Shown: positions 39,965 through 51,049, counted from the first letter of the stretch. The stretch is 64,000 nucleotides of DNA from JBCBDX01 sp038529265 (GCA_038529265.1 JBCBDX010000004.1:197812-261811); one strand, 5' to 3'. Notes: generated by a model from the letters alone, not told the origin. Made by a program: numbers and translations.

Positions 39965-40921
39965 TCAAAGAACCCACGGCGCGTGCGCAGCTTGTGCCGC
40001 AACCGCAACAAACTCACCTGCAAACGCTCGGCGGCGTGGCTCCGGTGTCTCAACAATCTCATAAGCGGAAGGCGTGGACAGTAGCTCTTTCAGCGCTGTC
40101 GCATTCAAACGATGGCCGCCGCGATAGGACGCAAAGCAGCCGATAAACTGCGCGCCTGCCAGCGCCAAATCGCCAACTGCATCCAGCGTTTTGTGGCGAA
40201 CAAACTCATCTTTGAAGCGCAGACCGCCTGCATTGATGACTTTGTTGTCATCGCCGATAACAACGGAATTTTCTAAAGATGAGCCAAGCGCGTGTCCTGA
40301 AGCCCATAAGCGCTCAACATCCTTCATAAACCCAAATGTGCGCGCAGCGGCCAATTGATTGCGGAATACATCGCCATCAATTTCACCCTTGAATTCCTGG
40401 CGACCAATTGCGGCGCTATCGAAGTCGATGACAACTTCAAATCGGGTGCCTTCGTGTGGCCTGAATTCTGCCCAAGAACCGCCAATTTCAGCGCGCACAG
40501 TTTGTTTCACGCGGATATATCGACGCTTAACAGGATGATGCGCAATGCCTACGCGATCAATGGCCTCAATGAAGACGCGCGAGCTACCATCCATAATCGG
40601 AACTTCTGCGTTATCGATCTGTATGATGACATTATCAATACCTACGGCATGTAAAGCAGCCATCAGGTGTTCGATAGTTGAGACATGATTGCCACGCGGA
40701 TCGCCAAGAATGGTGCAAAGATCTGTGGCGCCAACTTGGGATGCAACAGCGCGAAATTCGCAAATTTCGCCGGACGGCATGACACGATGAAACATAATGC
40801 CCGTATTGGGTTCTGCAGGAAGGAGACTAATTGAGACTTCTGAACCGCTGTGAACACCTACGCCTGACAAATGAATGCTGTCGCGAAGCGAAGCTTGGCA
40901 CGCGTGCAAATCTGTCCCCAT
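39965..40921 (-). CDS. lpxC: UDP-3-O-acyl-N-acetylglucosamine deacetylase
   Basis: A 318-residue zinc enzyme for the committed step of lipid A synthesis. LSGVGVHSGSEVSISLLPA, STIEHLMAALHAVGIDNVIIQIDNAEVPIMDGSS (zinc His and active site) and FVRHKTLDAVGDLALAGAQFIG (second zinc motif HKxxDxxGD) are plain. Three starts are possible (40999, 40951, 40921); the last gives the family N-terminus and has AAGGA 10 nt before it. It lies between ftsZ and bamD. Confidence 0.94.
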   Translation of the reverse strand: MGTDLHACQASLRDSIHLSGVGVHSGSEVSISLLPAEPNTGIMFHRVMPSGEICEFRAVASQVGATDLCTILGDPRGNHVSTIEHLMAALHAVGIDNVIIQIDNAEVPIMDGSSRVFIEAIDRVGIAHHPVKRRYIRVKQTVRAEIGGSWAEFRPHEGTRFEVVIDFDSAAIGRQEFKGEIDGDVFRNQLAAARTFGFMKDVERLWASGHALGSSLENSVVIGDDNKVINAGGLRFKDEFVRHKTLDAVGDLALAGAQFIGCFASYRGGHRLNATALKELLSTPSAYEIVETPEPRRRAFAGEFVAVAAQAAHAPWVL

Positions 40922-41133
40922 AACCACTTTATCCTTGTTAGGCGTCAGCATCCCAACTGACAAAAGCTCCCCACCCCTAACTAGCCGCGAGTCCCTCAAT
41001 GAACCAAATCACGGTTTTTAACCGAGTGTTACGCTCACGTGCATTCGAAAAACCAAACACAAACAATATGTTACTCAAAAGCCAGAGGGCTGACGAGCAA
41101 CATGTTGTTGCAAACTGTTAAATCAAACGCCGA

Positions 41134-42855
41134 TTAACGCGCCTGCCGTCTAAGGAAGGCGGGAATCTCCATCTGATCTTCCTCTAGGTCAGGAGAGTGA
41201 GGAGTCATGCGGCCCTGCGGGTCCAATTGGCCCTGACGCGGCGCATAAAGGCTTGCCTCTTGTGACAACTCGCGGCGCGGTTGTGGCGCCGCCGCTGGTT
41301 GTGCCACGCCGGCAGCACTTGCCGGCTGTTCGCCTTCGGCTTTGCTGAAGCCAGTTGCGAGACGCTTGAGCAAGCCGAGCGGGCCACGCTCATCTTCTTG
41401 CGGCATTGCAGAAGCCGGTGCGCGATCCTGAGCGGCAACCTCTGCCTGTACCATCGGTGGAAAATCCTCAACGCGCGGCATGCGCGGCTGCGCGGCTTGG
41501 GTTTTTACCGGCGCAGCGGGGGCAGCTTGCGTTGCTGGCCGCGCTCGCATTGTCTGATCGGGTGCCGCAAAAAGAGTGCTGGCAGGCTGGAAGTCACCGT
41601 CTTGTTGCTTTGGCATTGGCGCAGCAGGTGCCTTCGCTTGCCCGTAAGCTTCCATGTCGCGACGCGTCTCTTCAAAAACTGCTTCGGTGCGAGGAGCGAC
41701 CTGCGTGGCTGGTGCAGCGACAGTCTTTTGCGCCTGCGGTTGCGCAGGTGTCTGAACCGGAGCCGCAGGAGCGTGCGCTGCCACTGGTGCCGCGACAGGT
41801 TGCACTTGCGGTTTGGAAGCAACGCCGGTCACAGCACGGGGAATCGTTGCATTGATCGTCTGATCGGATTTGGCGGCTGCACCAGCAGCAGCGCGCTCAA
41901 TACCCGTTGCAACAACGGAGACACGGATCAACCCTTCAAGGGACTCATCAAATGTTGCGCCAAGGATGATGTTGGCATCCTGGTCAACTTCTTCACGAAT
42001 TCGCGTCGCAGCTTCATCAACCTCAAACAAGGTCATGTCACGACCACCGGTAATGGAAATGAGCAAGCCTTTGGCACCCTTCATCGATGTCTCATCCAGA
42101 AGCGGGTTGGCAATCGCCGCCTCGGCGGCAGTGATAGCCCGTCCTTCACCTGAAGCTTCACCCGTGCCCATCATGGCTTTGCCCATATCGCGCATGACAG
42201 AGCGAACATCGGCAAAGTCGAGGTTGATAAGACCTTCCTTGACCATAAGGTCGGTTATGCAGGCAACGCCGGAATAAAGAACCTGGTCGGCCATGCCAAA
42301 GGCATCGGCAAATGTCGTCTTGTCATTGGCGATGCGGAAAAGGTTCTGGTTCGGGATCACGATCAGCGTGTCTACGTTCGCCTGAAGCTCTTCAATGCCC
42401 TGATCGGCAGTGCGCATGCGGCGCTGCCCTTCGAAGTGGAATGGCTTGGTAACAACGCCGACGGTCAAGATACCGCGCTCACGGGCCGCGCGAGCGACAA
42501 CAGGTGCAGCACCTGTGCCAGTGCCACCACCCATACCGGCGGTCACAAAGCACATATGCGTGCCGTTCAAATGATCGTTGATCTCATCGATACACTCTTC
42601 GGCAGCGGCGCACCCAACTTCCGGCATGGAACCAGCGCCAAGCCCTTCAGTTGTACCAATACCCATTTGAATAACGCGCTCTGCCTTATTCATCGTCAGC
42701 GCTTGAGCGTCTGTGTTGGCGACAACAAACTCAACGCCGTCAAGGCCGCCAGAAATCATGTTGTTGACAGCATTGCCGCCGCCGCCACCCACACCGAATA
42801 CGGTGATGCGTGGTTTCAACTCGGTAATGTCCGGTTTTTTCAAGTTGATGGTCAT
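41134..42855 (-). CDS. ftsZ: Cell division GTPase FtsZ
   Basis: A 573-residue tubulin homologue that forms the division ring. [34 protein letters not shown] begins it; [13 protein letters not shown] is the tubulin signature and [11 protein letters not shown] the T7-side loop region. The GTPase core ends near residue 320. A 200-residue Pro/Ala/Gln-rich linker follows, then the conserved tail [10 protein letters not shown] for FtsA binding. AAGGGGA before ATG at 42855 sets the start; the frame also opens 41 codons upstream, overlapping ftsA. Confidence 0.97.
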   Translation of the reverse strand: MTINLKKPDITELKPRITVFGVGGGGGNAVNNMISGGLDGVEFVVANTDAQALTMNKAERVIQMGIGTTEGLGAGSMPEVGCAAAEECIDEINDHLNGTHMCFVTAGMGGGTGTGAAPVVARAARERGILTVGVVTKPFHFEGQRRMRTADQGIEELQANVDTLIVIPNQNLFRIANDKTTFADAFGMADQVLYSGVACITDLMVKEGLINLDFADVRSVMRDMGKAMMGTGEASGEGRAITAAEAAIANPLLDETSMKGAKGLLISITGGRDMTLFEVDEAATRIREEVDQDANIILGATFDESLEGLIRVSVVATGIERAAAGAAAKSDQTINATIPRAVTGVASKPQVQPVAAPVAAHAPAAPVQTPAQPQAQKTVAAPATQVAPRTEAVFEETRRDMEAYGQAKAPAAPMPKQQDGDFQPASTLFAAPDQTMRARPATQAAPAAPVKTQAAQPRMPRVEDFPPMVQAEVAAQDRAPASAMPQEDERGPLGLLKRLATGFSKAEGEQPASAAGVAQPAAAPQPRRELSQEASLYAPRQGQLDPQGRMTPHSPDLEEDQMEIPAFLRRQAR

Positions 42856-42956
42856 TTTCTTTTCCCCTTGTGCCACCGGCTGACTTTCCGGGCTGTTCGT
42901 TGCCATTGGTGTTTGGTTGTTGCCTGTTACTTCAGCGCCGGGCTCATCCTGCGCGC

Positions 42957-44264
42957 CTAAAAGCTCTGTTTGATCCATTGCGTCACGCGCCCGATCGGGC
43001 CCTCTGTTCCATTTGCCAAAATTCCCGACGCGTGCCGGTAGCTGTTGATTGATTGATCGCTATCGTTGGTCTGCGGATACACCAGCAAACCGACAGCGGC
43101 TGAAAAGGCAGGACCTTTTGTAGAAGTTGGTAGGCCTTTCACGCCAAGCGGACGACCAATGCGCACATTGCGACCAAGCACTCGGCGGGCCAGATCACCA
43201 AGGCCCGTCATTTGGGATGCGCCGCCTGTTAGCACGACACGCTTACCGACGGTCGATGAGTGCCCCGACGCATTGATGCGATCACGCAGCATCTCCAGTG
43301 TCTCTTCAACGCGGGCAGCGATAATGCGATTGACCAGTGAACGCGAAACATGTTGCCCGCCAGCATCATCACCATGGCCGATGGCCGCTAATTGGATCAT
43401 GTCGGTTTCATCAACACTCGATGCGATCACCGAACCATGCATTGTCTTCAAACGTTCGGCTTCATCGATGCCGCAAGAAAGGCCGCGCGCAAGGTCAAGC
43501 GTTACGTGGTGACCGCCAATGGGCATGTAGTCGGCGTGGACAAAGCGCCCTTCATTGAAAACGGCAAGCGAGGTGGTCCCAGCGCCCATGTCCACTACCG
43601 CGCAGCCAAGCTCCAACTCATCATTGACGAGCGTTGCAAGGCCGCTTGCATAAGGCGTGGACACGATCGTCTCTACGCTCAAATGCGCGCGGTTGATCGC
43701 AAGTTCGATGTTGCGCACGGGCGCAGCATCCACTGTGAGCTGGTGCATGTTCAGCGTTAGCGCTTCTCCAACCATGCCGCGTGGATCGGTAATGCCGCGC
43801 ACACCATCCAGCGCATGGTCAACCGGCAGGAGATGGATCGTGTGGCGATCAGCGCGCTGGCCTTGGGCGACAGCTTCACGCATGACCCGCTCAACATCGC
43901 GCTTTTCAATAGGTTCGGCATCAAGGCTGATGGTTGCGGCACACTCAACGCTTTGCGGGCGTCCGGCAGAAATGTTGATGATCATCGAATCAACGGTAAG
44001 GCCTGCCATGCGCTCAGCATTTTCAACCGCCAAGCGAATGGATCGCTCAGCGGCGTCAAGATCTATCAGCATGCCCGACTTGATGCCCATGGATCGCGTG
44101 TGACCAAGGCCAATGACTTCCGGCTGATGGGTACGACCATTGAGATAACGACCTGGCTCGCCCGGCATCATCCTGGCAATGATACAAACAGTTTTGGCTG
44201 ATCCGATATCAAGGATCGTCAAAACGGGAGATTTACGTGACGTATCAGCGGCGCGTTTGGCCAT
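42957..44264 (-). CDS. ftsA: Cell division protein FtsA
   Basis: A 435-residue actin-like ATPase that ties FtsZ to the membrane. [19 protein letters not shown] (phosphate 1), [20 protein letters not shown] (phosphate 2) and [24 protein letters not shown] (adenosine) are present, and the C-terminal [11 protein letters not shown] is the amphipathic membrane helix. Its start is contiguous with the end of ftsQ (1-bp overlap). Confidence 0.96.
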   Translation of the reverse strand: MAKRAADTSRKSPVLTILDIGSAKTVCIIARMMPGEPGRYLNGRTHQPEVIGLGHTRSMGIKSGMLIDLDAAERSIRLAVENAERMAGLTVDSMIINISAGRPQSVECAATISLDAEPIEKRDVERVMREAVAQGQRADRHTIHLLPVDHALDGVRGITDPRGMVGEALTLNMHQLTVDAAPVRNIELAINRAHLSVETIVSTPYASGLATLVNDELELGCAVVDMGAGTTSLAVFNEGRFVHADYMPIGGHHVTLDLARGLSCGIDEAERLKTMHGSVIASSVDETDMIQLAAIGHGDDAGGQHVSRSLVNRIIAARVEETLEMLRDRINASGHSSTVGKRVVLTGGASQMTGLGDLARRVLGRNVRIGRPLGVKGLPTSTKGPAFSAAVGLLVYPQTNDSDQSINSYRHASGILANGTEGPIGRVTQWIKQSF

Positions 44265-45196
44265 CAGATATTGCCCCGTTTTTTAAGAAGCTCTGCCTGT
44301 TTGGTGCGCTCCTCAACAAATGTCGCTCGTTCAGCAGCAGCATTCTCTGTCAGGCTGAAAACTGTGCGATCAGCAAGACGTAAATCTATGGCCGCCAGAT
44401 CGCGCGCCAAAACACCATGTGTGATATCCAGCATCTCAAGCCGGGCGATGGCATCTGGCACACTGTTTTCCGGCAGACGTACGGTCATGCCATTGCGCAA
44501 ACGCAAATCCCACCGGCGATCCCCAACCCGGATGGCGGCATGGACCTGACCGGCAAGCCAAGGTGTCTCTTTAAGCATGGCAAAAAACGACGCCGCATGA
44601 TCCGCAGCACCCGTGCCGACAACCAAAGGAAGTGCCGCAATGCTGGGTTCGGCAGCGAACGGACCAATCGACGATCCATCGCGCTCAACAACAGTGACGG
44701 CATCGCCCATCTGCCAAAGTGCAAAAGGAGAGCGCTCTTTAACGCTGACGGCAAGAGTCCCGGGATAAACCTTCTTTAGTTCCGCTTCTTCCACCCAGGG
44801 AAGACCTTCAATCGCTTCGCGGGCCGCAACAGCGTTCATCGTCAGCAAAGACCGACTTCCGTCGATCTCCAGCGCGCGGTACACATCTTCGATACGCGTA
44901 TGCGTGTTTCCGGAAACCTCAACTTGTGAAACGCCAAGTCCGGCGGCAATCGCAACGCGCTCTGCGCCCAATGATAGCTGTCCCCCAATAGCGGCACCGT
45001 AAAGTCCACAGAAACCGATAAACCCGCCGAGAAGCGCAGCTTCCACATATCTCGGTATTTTAAGATCGCCATTGATGACGCGTTCTGAGATACGAGCCGG
45101 TTTGCGCAGCCATCTGGGAAGAATGCGAGCTTGGGTTGCCGCAACGCTGACATGCGCGCGGCCAAGGCCAAACCATCTTCCCGTTAACGCATACAA
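44264..45196 (-). CDS. ftsQ: Cell division protein FtsQ
   Basis: A 310-residue bitopic protein. A basic cytoplasmic part precedes one membrane span (about residues 51-70, [22 protein letters not shown]), then the POTRA domain ([24 protein letters not shown]) and FtsQ-type periplasmic sequence ([30 protein letters not shown]). A TTG at 45196 is chosen as start because GGAGGA lies 6 nt upstream inside the end of ddl; it gives a 13-bp overlap and a family-like length. It assembles FtsL and FtsB in the divisome. Confidence 0.85.
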   Translation of the reverse strand: MYALTGRWFGLGRAHVSVAATQARILPRWLRKPARISERVINGDLKIPRYVEAALLGGFIGFCGLYGAAIGGQLSLGAERVAIAAGLGVSQVEVSGNTHTRIEDVYRALEIDGSRSLLTMNAVAAREAIEGLPWVEEAELKKVYPGTLAVSVKERSPFALWQMGDAVTVVERDGSSIGPFAAEPSIAALPLVVGTGAADHAASFFAMLKETPWLAGQVHAAIRVGDRRWDLRLRNGMTVRLPENSVPDAIARLEMLDITHGVLARDLAAIDLRLADRTVFSLTENAAAERATFVEERTKQAELLKKRGNI

Positions 45197-46119
45197 GTGG
45201 CGTCCTCCACCATCCATTGAACCAACTCGGCGAAACTGTGGCCTGCTTCCTGTGCCAGTTCCGGTACGAGCGACGTCTCTGTCATCCCTGGCTGGGTATT
45301 GATTTCCAGCCAAATCAATTCGCCATCTGGAGAAAATCGATCGTCGTAGCGAAAATCCGAACGCGTCACGCCACGACACCCAAACGCCTGATGAGCTTTA
45401 AGGGCCAGTGTCGTTATCTTTTGGTAAATATTTGGTGAAATTTCTGCCGGGCACACATGTTTTGAACCGCCCTCTTTGTATTTGGAATCATAGTCATAGA
45501 ACTGTTGACCCTGGGGAATTATCTCCGTCACACCCAATGCAACATCGCCCATAATGGCACAGGTCAGTTCCCGCCCGTGGATGTACCTTTCTACCATCAC
45601 GCGGTCGCCATAGGCCCATTCATCGGACTTGATGATCTGCGGCGGGTGGTGCTGATCGCCTTGGACGATGACCACACCAAAGCTGGAGCCTTCCGCGACA
45701 GGCTTGACCACATAGGGTGGTTGCATCGGATGGGTTGAAGCAAAGTCCATCCGGTCCATGACCTTGGATTCCGCAACCGGAATACCGTAGCTACGCGCCA
45801 GTCTTTTGGACAATTCCTTATCCATTGCAACGGATGTCGCGAGCACGCCAGAATGGGTGTAGGGGATTTGTAAAAACTCAAGCACGCCTTGAATTTTGCC
45901 GTCTTCACCAAATGGGCCGTGTAATGCGTTGAACGCCACATCAGGTCTGACTGCCTGAAGCTGGGTGGAAACATCGCGCGTAACATCGATACGACTGACC
46001 TTGTGGCCAAGCTGTTCAAGCGCGCCGGCACATGCCTCACCGGACGCTAAACTGACCGGGCGTTCCGATGAGAAACCGCCCATCAAGACCGCAACGTGCT
46101 TGGCTTCAAAAGAGCCCAT
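45184..46119 (-). CDS. ddl: D-alanine-D-alanine ligase
   Basis: A 311-residue ATP-grasp enzyme making the D-Ala-D-Ala end of the peptidoglycan peptide. [66 protein letters not shown] and [22 protein letters not shown] (magnesium site) are diagnostic. The ATG at 46119 after GGGGGA is chosen over one 5 codons earlier. It is the first gene after the inserted dddP block. Confidence 0.95.
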   Translation of the reverse strand: MGSFEAKHVAVLMGGFSSERPVSLASGEACAGALEQLGHKVSRIDVTRDVSTQLQAVRPDVAFNALHGPFGEDGKIQGVLEFLQIPYTHSGVLATSVAMDKELSKRLARSYGIPVAESKVMDRMDFASTHPMQPPYVVKPVAEGSSFGVVIVQGDQHHPPQIIKSDEWAYGDRVMVERYIHGRELTCAIMGDVALGVTEIIPQGQQFYDYDSKYKEGGSKHVCPAEISPNIYQKITTLALKAHQAFGCRGVTRSDFRYDDRFSPDGELIWLEINTQPGMTETSLVPELAQEAGHSFAELVQWMVEDATCMR

Positions 46120-46183
46120 ATCAATTTCCCCCATGCCGATGTTCGCCGCATCAGCTTGTAAACGCGAAAACTCGTACGCTGTT

Positions 46184-46217
46184 TGAAAACAAAGAGGGCG
46201 CTACCGATGAAGCCCTC
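46184..46217 (-). terminator. Possible terminator upstream of ddl
   Basis: GAGGGC (46194-46199) pairs with GCCCTC (46212-46217). Read on the minus strand the hairpin is followed by TTTGTTTTC. The stem is short, but it would stop transcripts entering from the MATE gene before ddl. Confidence 0.4.
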
Positions 46218-46395
46218 GAATCACTGCCAGTGAATCAGACGGACACCGCACTGGCAAGAACCCCGACACCCGTCAAAGTTGTTAACGCGTTGTACCAAAT
46301 TGTGCTCAACAATTAACGTGGCGCTAATTCGGATTTGGTAGGTCTCGCGAAAAAGAAAGAGAACGGTTTTGGCGGGCACTACTAAATTTAAGGCG

Positions 46396-46845
46396 ATGGC
46401 TATTTCGTTAGCCCTGTCCTGCTGGCCCTTCAATGCCGCGCAGGCCGAAGACATACCATTCACTGCGACGGTTACCAGTACCTGCACGATCGTGATCCAG
46501 CGAGACGGCCGCCTGACGCTCACCAACGGCGATACAATTTTGCGCTCCAACACCGGCGGCGGCAATGCGCGCGTCAATGTTTTCACCAACGTGAGCGGCT
46601 TTGAGGTCACTGTTGATAACCCAACCGGTTTTGATCTGGAGCCTGCGGCGGATGTCGCTTCTCCCGAAACGTTCGAAACAACGATGCGGGGGCGGCGCGA
46701 CACTGTGTTTGGTTGGACATCGGGTCCAGAGACACTCAACCAAGGTCAGACGCGGCTGCGCATACGCATGATCATCCGCAAGTCTGGTGGCGCAACCTTC
46801 GCGGGCGGTGATTATCGGGCCATTGCCCCGTTACGTTGCGAATAA
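46396..46845 (+). CDS. Secreted beta-sandwich protein, unknown
   Basis: A 149-residue protein with a signal peptide (MAISLALSCWPFNAAQA) and a beta-rich body: FTATVTSTCTIVIQ, GRLTLTNGDTILRSN, VNVFTNVSGFEVTVDNP and GGDYRAIAPLRCE. The pattern, with one cysteine near each end (likely disulfide), resembles spore-coat-U or pilin-like domains, but I do not claim a family. A TTG 9 codons earlier is an alternative start. It reads against the dcw genes and overlaps the MATE stop by 15 bp. Confidence 0.6.
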   Translation: MAISLALSCWPFNAAQAEDIPFTATVTSTCTIVIQRDGRLTLTNGDTILRSNTGGGNARVNVFTNVSGFEVTVDNPTGFDLEPAADVASPETFETTMRGRRDTVFGWTSGPETLNQGQTRLRIRMIIRKSGGATFAGGDYRAIAPLRCE

Positions 46846-48231
46846 GCTCTCATCACGTGTCAGGCGCATAAATCGCCAATTGAGAAATATTGCCGCGACA
46901 CCAAGCCCAACAGCCAAGCCGGTCCAGACACCAAAGCCGCCAAAATCCAAGGTGAACGCTAAAATGTAAGCCGAGCCCAAGCCAATGGGCCAATAGGCAC
47001 ACATGGCAATCAGCATGGGGATTTTTGTGTCCTGAATGCCGCGAAGACTGGCTGCGCCAATTGCTTGCGCCGTATCGGTCAGTTGAAAACAGGCAGCAAG
47101 AAACAAAAGCGGCGTTGCAAAAGCCAGCACTTCAAGCGCATCGGCATTCGCTTCATCCAGGAACAGGGAAATCAAGAACTCTGGAACAAGCAGGAACGCA
47201 GCTGCGGCAATGCTGGCGAAGGTCAGGCATAGTATCAAAACAGTATAGGCGGACCTCACCATATTGGCCGGTTCAGCACGCCCGTAAAAAGTCCCCACGC
47301 GCGCTGTTGCAACTTGCGCCATACCCATTGGAACCATGAAGGCGAGAGAGGCAATTTGCAGGACAATACCGTGCGCAGCGAGCGCCACAACGCCAAGCCA
47401 ACCCATAAAGATGGACGAGAAAATGAACATGCCGGTTTCGGCGGTAATCATGGCACCTATCGGAAGTCCAAGTTTGAACACGCGGGATAACGCTTCCCAA
47501 TCCGGACGCCAAAACCGAACAAAGATCTCGTATTTGCGCGCCCGCGGTTCAAACACGCAGTAAAGGCAGATTGCACCGAAGATAACGATATTGGTACCAA
47601 GCGTCGCAATCGCAGCGCCGCGAATTCCCAGTTCGGGCATACCCAAATTGCCGAATATAAAGAGCCAATTCAGGCCGATGTTCACAAATACTCCGACAAG
47701 CGTGATCCAGAATACAAAAATGGTGCGCTCGATGGCAGTCAGAAATCCACGCAGCGCCCACCAGAGCAAAACCGTAACCATTGCCCATTGAGAGATGCGC
47801 ATATACTGGCCGCCAAGCTCAGCGACCACCGGTTCCTGTCCGAGCGCCAGAAAAATGGCCTCCGAGTACCAAAGGATAGGCATGACAAGAGCCACGTAGG
47901 CCGCACACACCCAAAGCCCCATGCGCACTGACCTGCGCACCTGCCGGATATCACGCCTGCCCTCGGCTTCAGCGGCCATAGGGACAACGGCGTAGGCAAA
48001 GCCTGCACCAAACATCATCACCGTGAACCAAAACTGCGTTGAAAGCGCGCCAGCAGCCAGCTCTTCAATGCCATACCAGCCCAGCATCACCGTGTCGGTG
48101 GTGTTCATCAGCATGCCGCCAAGTTGAGACCCAACCAGCGGTACACCGAGCATCAGCGCAGACTTGGCATGGGCAAACCACGGCAAAGCGCTCTTAGCTG
48201 GAGCTGAAGGGGCAAATGATGCTGAAGACAT
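46831..48231 (-). CDS. MATE family efflux transporter
   Basis: A 466-residue protein with twelve spans in two halves. LMLGVPLVGSQLGGMLMNTTDTVMLGWYG starts the first half; GLPIGAMITAETGMFIFSSIFMGWLG starts the second, typical of NorM/DinF-like drug and cation antiporters. Export is driven by sodium or proton. ATG at 48231 has GGAGCG 7 nt before. It lies in the block inserted between murB and ddl. Confidence 0.88.
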   Translation of the reverse strand: MSSASFAPSAPAKSALPWFAHAKSALMLGVPLVGSQLGGMLMNTTDTVMLGWYGIEELAAGALSTQFWFTVMMFGAGFAYAVVPMAAEAEGRRDIRQVRRSVRMGLWVCAAYVALVMPILWYSEAIFLALGQEPVVAELGGQYMRISQWAMVTVLLWWALRGFLTAIERTIFVFWITLVGVFVNIGLNWLFIFGNLGMPELGIRGAAIATLGTNIVIFGAICLYCVFEPRARKYEIFVRFWRPDWEALSRVFKLGLPIGAMITAETGMFIFSSIFMGWLGVVALAAHGIVLQIASLAFMVPMGMAQVATARVGTFYGRAEPANMVRSAYTVLILCLTFASIAAAAFLLVPEFLISLFLDEANADALEVLAFATPLLFLAACFQLTDTAQAIGAASLRGIQDTKIPMLIAMCAYWPIGLGSAYILAFTLDFGGFGVWTGLAVGLGVAAIFLNWRFMRLTRDESLFAT

Positions 48232-48320
48232 CAGCGCTCCATCTGCCCATTTTTCCATCACGTCAACTCAAGACCGTAAACCATGCTCAAAAAATCAGCC
48301 TCTTGCGACTGGTTCGCATC

Positions 48321-48349
48321 TAGACATTTAGCCGGTGAACTATTATATG
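48321..48349 (+). promoter_or_regulatory. Candidate promoter of the 52-residue gene
   Basis: TAGACA (48321-48326) and TATATG (48344-48349) are 17 bp apart, five and four of six consensus bases. Start would be near 48356, 25 bp before the ATG. Confidence 0.45.
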
Positions 48350-48381
48350 ATGGGCAAGCAGATTGACAAAGGAAGACCAAC

Positions 48382-48540
48382 ATGTTGAATTATATGACTA
48401 TTTGGTCCGGATGGATCGCTCCAGCGATCACAAAAGACCGTGAGAATCAGACTTTTACCAAGTCAGAGTTTGCAACGTTTGAACGGATGGTGCTTAAAGC
48501 AGAGAAAGGCGTGACTGCGCCGCCTCCGTCCACGCACTAA
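48382..48540 (+). CDS. Stand-alone small protein, 52 residues
   Basis: ATG follows AGGAAG by 6 nt. The protein begins LNYMTIWSGWIAPAITKDRENQ and ends EKGVTAPPPSTH; no membrane span and no family known to me. A candidate promoter before it and a strong terminator 22 bp after it make an isolated one-gene unit between two minus-strand genes (dddP and MATE). The full set of signals is better evidence than the sequence itself. Confidence 0.65.
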   Translation: MLNYMTIWSGWIAPAITKDRENQTFTKSEFATFERMVLKAEKGVTAPPPSTH

Positions 48541-48561
48541 GCGCCGAAAAACGTATCTAGG

Positions 48562-48592
48562 CCGCCGGTGTTATGCATCGGCGGTTTTTTTG
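48562..48592 (+). terminator. Rho-independent terminator of the small gene
   Basis: CCGCCGGTG and CATCGGCGG form a 9-bp stem (one G-U) with loop TTATG, followed by seven T, then GTTTT. It is 22 bp after the small gene. Confidence 0.85.
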
Positions 48593-48648
48593 TTTTCAGA
48601 AATACGTGTTTGGCTAGATTGGTGCTGCGACGTTGATGCGCCGAGCAA

Positions 48649-49992
48649 TCAGGGCAGCAGTTTGGGATCAAATGGGTGCTTTGTCAGGTTCTCAAACCCA
48701 TCTTCGGTGATGAGCACTTGATCTTCCAACTTCACCCCATCGCGCCCACCAACCTTGCCTGCATAGCACTCGACACAAAGCATCATACCCGGCTCCAAAG
48801 GATAATCCATCGCGCCCTCGCGAAAATCCTCCGGATAAGTCACGCATGGAAACTCATCACAAAGCCCAACGCCGTGGAAACAACATGAATAGCGCTGATG
48901 ACGATAGGCTTCCGGTAACGGCTTGGCCAAATGTGTCAGCTCCGAAAAGAGCACGCCGGGCTTTAATAACTCCATGTTGGTCATGATGTGGTCATAGGCG
49001 ACTTCAAACACTTCGCGCTGCTCAGCCGTTGGCTCTCCGTCGCCCACATGGACGGTCCGGCTCAAATCCGCACACATGCCATATGGGCCGATAAGATCAG
49101 TGTCATAGGCCAGCAAATCACCGTCTTGCAGCTTTCGCGGCCCCGCCTCTTGGAACCATGGGTTGGTGCGCGGGCCGGAAGCCAGAATGCGAGTCTCAAT
49201 CCACTCACCCCCACGCGCGATATTCTCCTTGTGGAGGATGGCCCACAATTCCGTTTCGGCAATACCCGGAACCGCTTGTTTTTCCATTTCAGCCATCGCG
49301 ATTTCGCAGGTAGCCATCGCGCAACGCATTGCGTTGATTTCATCGGGGCCTTTGATCAGCCGCACATGTTCCATCAACTCCTGACCGGAAACGACCTCAA
49401 GCCCGGCATTTTCCAGCGCTGCAGCGCCGTGCAACTCCATCTTGTCAACGGCGATGCGTTTGTCACCACCGCCATGTCTGGCCACAACATCAGCAATTTC
49501 CGCAGCAAATTCGCGTGCCTTGTCCCACTGCGCATCACCGGCGGAGAAATAAAAGAGCGCTTTGCACTGCCGGACTTCTTTCACCAGTGGCAGATGCGCA
49601 TTCAAGAACTCGCAATTATTGTAATCCCAGACGATCATGTGCCCGTCCGCGCCAACAAAACAGGCGCGTGCAGGATTGTGTAAAATCCATACATGCATGT
49701 TGGATGAGTCGCTCGCATAGCGAAGGTTTAGCGGATCATAGAGCAACGCGCCGGCAAGACCACGTCGGTTGATTTCCGCAACAATCCGTGCGTGACGAAA
49801 CACGCGCATACGCGGCACATCAGGTGGCGTCAGGCCAAGCGCATCCCACTCAGCAAACGCGACATCGGTAGGGCCAATTTCAACGCGATCAGGGTCAAGC
49901 GGTGTGCCATCGGGTTTGAAAATCTGTGTGGCGCGCCGCCGTGCAGGATCGATCTTCCGATTGGATGATTGAAAACCCGGCCGAACATTCAT
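48649..49992 (-). CDS. dddP: DMSP lyase DddP (M24 creatinase fold)
   Basis: A 447-residue protein, the same length as known DddP. It has the M24 metallopeptidase fold but the DddP pattern: IETRILASGPRTNPWFQE, CFHGVGLCDEFP, EPGMMLCVECYAG and KLEDQVLITEDGFENLT. Likely metal ligands are D297, D299, D309, H373, E408, E423, and D379 matches the catalytic aspartate; each is two residues after the positions I recall in roseobacter DddP. DddP splits DMSP into acrylate and dimethyl sulfide. ATG at 49992 has GGGAGG upstream. It lies between murB and ddl, 82 bp after murB. Confidence 0.85.
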   Translation of the reverse strand: MNVRPGFQSSNRKIDPARRRATQIFKPDGTPLDPDRVEIGPTDVAFAEWDALGLTPPDVPRMRVFRHARIVAEINRRGLAGALLYDPLNLRYASDSSNMHVWILHNPARACFVGADGHMIVWDYNNCEFLNAHLPLVKEVRQCKALFYFSAGDAQWDKAREFAAEIADVVARHGGGDKRIAVDKMELHGAAALENAGLEVVSGQELMEHVRLIKGPDEINAMRCAMATCEIAMAEMEKQAVPGIAETELWAILHKENIARGGEWIETRILASGPRTNPWFQEAGPRKLQDGDLLAYDTDLIGPYGMCADLSRTVHVGDGEPTAEQREVFEVAYDHIMTNMELLKPGVLFSELTHLAKPLPEAYRHQRYSCCFHGVGLCDEFPCVTYPEDFREGAMDYPLEPGMMLCVECYAGKVGGRDGVKLEDQVLITEDGFENLTKHPFDPKLLP

Positions 49993-50074
49993 GACGCGCC
50001 TCCCGGTCACTGCAACCAGACAAGGCGTTAAGTCTCAAAATGTCGATTTCAGTTTGCGAACTGACAGGTCGGAT

Positions 50075-51049
50075 TCACAGCATCCGGCCATTGAACGGCT
50101 GGACTGGTTCTTCATTATCGGCAAACTCACCAATCCGCTTGATCTCCCACTCCAGACGAATACCCGATGTATCGAGCACCCGTTCGCGTACGGTCTCACC
50201 CAATAGTTCCAACTCATGGCTGGTGGCAGAGCCGGAATTGATCATGAAGTTGCAATGCATCGGCGACATTTGCGCCCCGCCAATCGTCAAGCCACGGCAG
50301 CCTGCCTTGTCGACTTCCTTCCAAGCTGACGTACCCTCGGGGTTTTTGAACGTGGAACCGCCTGTCTTTTCTTTCACCGGCTGAACAGTTTCACGGTGAT
50401 GTTGCACCTCATCCATGAGCTTCTGGATAGTCGCCGTTTCTTCGGCATAGCCTCGGAAAACTGCCTTGGTGAAAATCAGATCAGTTGGTGCCGAAGAGTG
50501 GCGATAGCTGTAACCCATATCCTGATTGGTGAGTATGTGCTTGCGCCCTTGCCGGTCAACGCCATGCACTTCAACCACACGCTCGCGCGTCTCGACACCG
50601 TTAGCACCGGCATTCATGCGTAACGCCCCGCCAACGGCACCAGGAATGCCGTGATAAAAGTGGAACCCACCGATCCCGGCATCGCGCGCGCGCGCCGCCA
50701 ACATCTTGTCGGGAACAGCGGTACCGACCTCTAATCGATGATCAACAGCGGGCTCAATACCGCCAAAACCACGCGCCGAAAGTCTGATGACAATGCCCTT
50801 TATGCCGCCGTCGCGCACCATCAGATTGGAACCAACCCCAACGACCATTACCGGAACATCGTCAGGCAAAGCTGCAAGAAACGCAGCCAAATCTTCTTCA
50901 TCGGCAGGCTGAAACAATATCTCGGCAGGCCCACCGGTGCGAAACCAGGTCACTGCGCTCATGGGGGAATTGGGCGTCAAACGCCCTTTGACTTCGCCGA
51001 CTAGAGGGCGCAGACGCTCCAGCAAGGAATCGCCATCCACCTTGGCCAT
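50075..51049 (-). CDS. murB: UDP-N-acetylmuramate dehydrogenase MurB
   Basis: A 324-residue FAD enzyme reducing enolpyruvyl-UDP-GlcNAc to UDP-MurNAc. [48 protein letters not shown] (FAD) and [10 protein letters not shown] with [12 protein letters not shown] (active-site Ser region) mark it. Its ATG overlaps the murC stop by one base. Confidence 0.96.
   Translation of the reverse strand: MAKVDGDSLLERLRPLVGEVKGRLTPNSPMSAVTWFRTGGPAEILFQPADEEDLAAFLAALPDDVPVMVVGVGSNLMVRDGGIKGIVIRLSARGFGGIEPAVDHRLEVGTAVPDKMLAARARDAGIGGFHFYHGIPGAVGGALRMNAGANGVETRERVVEVHGVDRQGRKHILTNQDMGYSYRHSSAPTDLIFTKAVFRGYAEETATIQKLMDEVQHHRETVQPVKEKTGGSTFKNPEGTSAWKEVDKAGCRGLTIGGAQMSPMHCNFMINSGSATSHELELLGETVRERVLDTSGIRLEWEIKRIGEFADNEEPVQPFNGRML

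Noticed and set aside
41281..42153. A 290-codon plus-strand frame rich in Arg, Cys and Ser
   Set aside because: Shadow of ftsZ; composition is that of an antisense frame.
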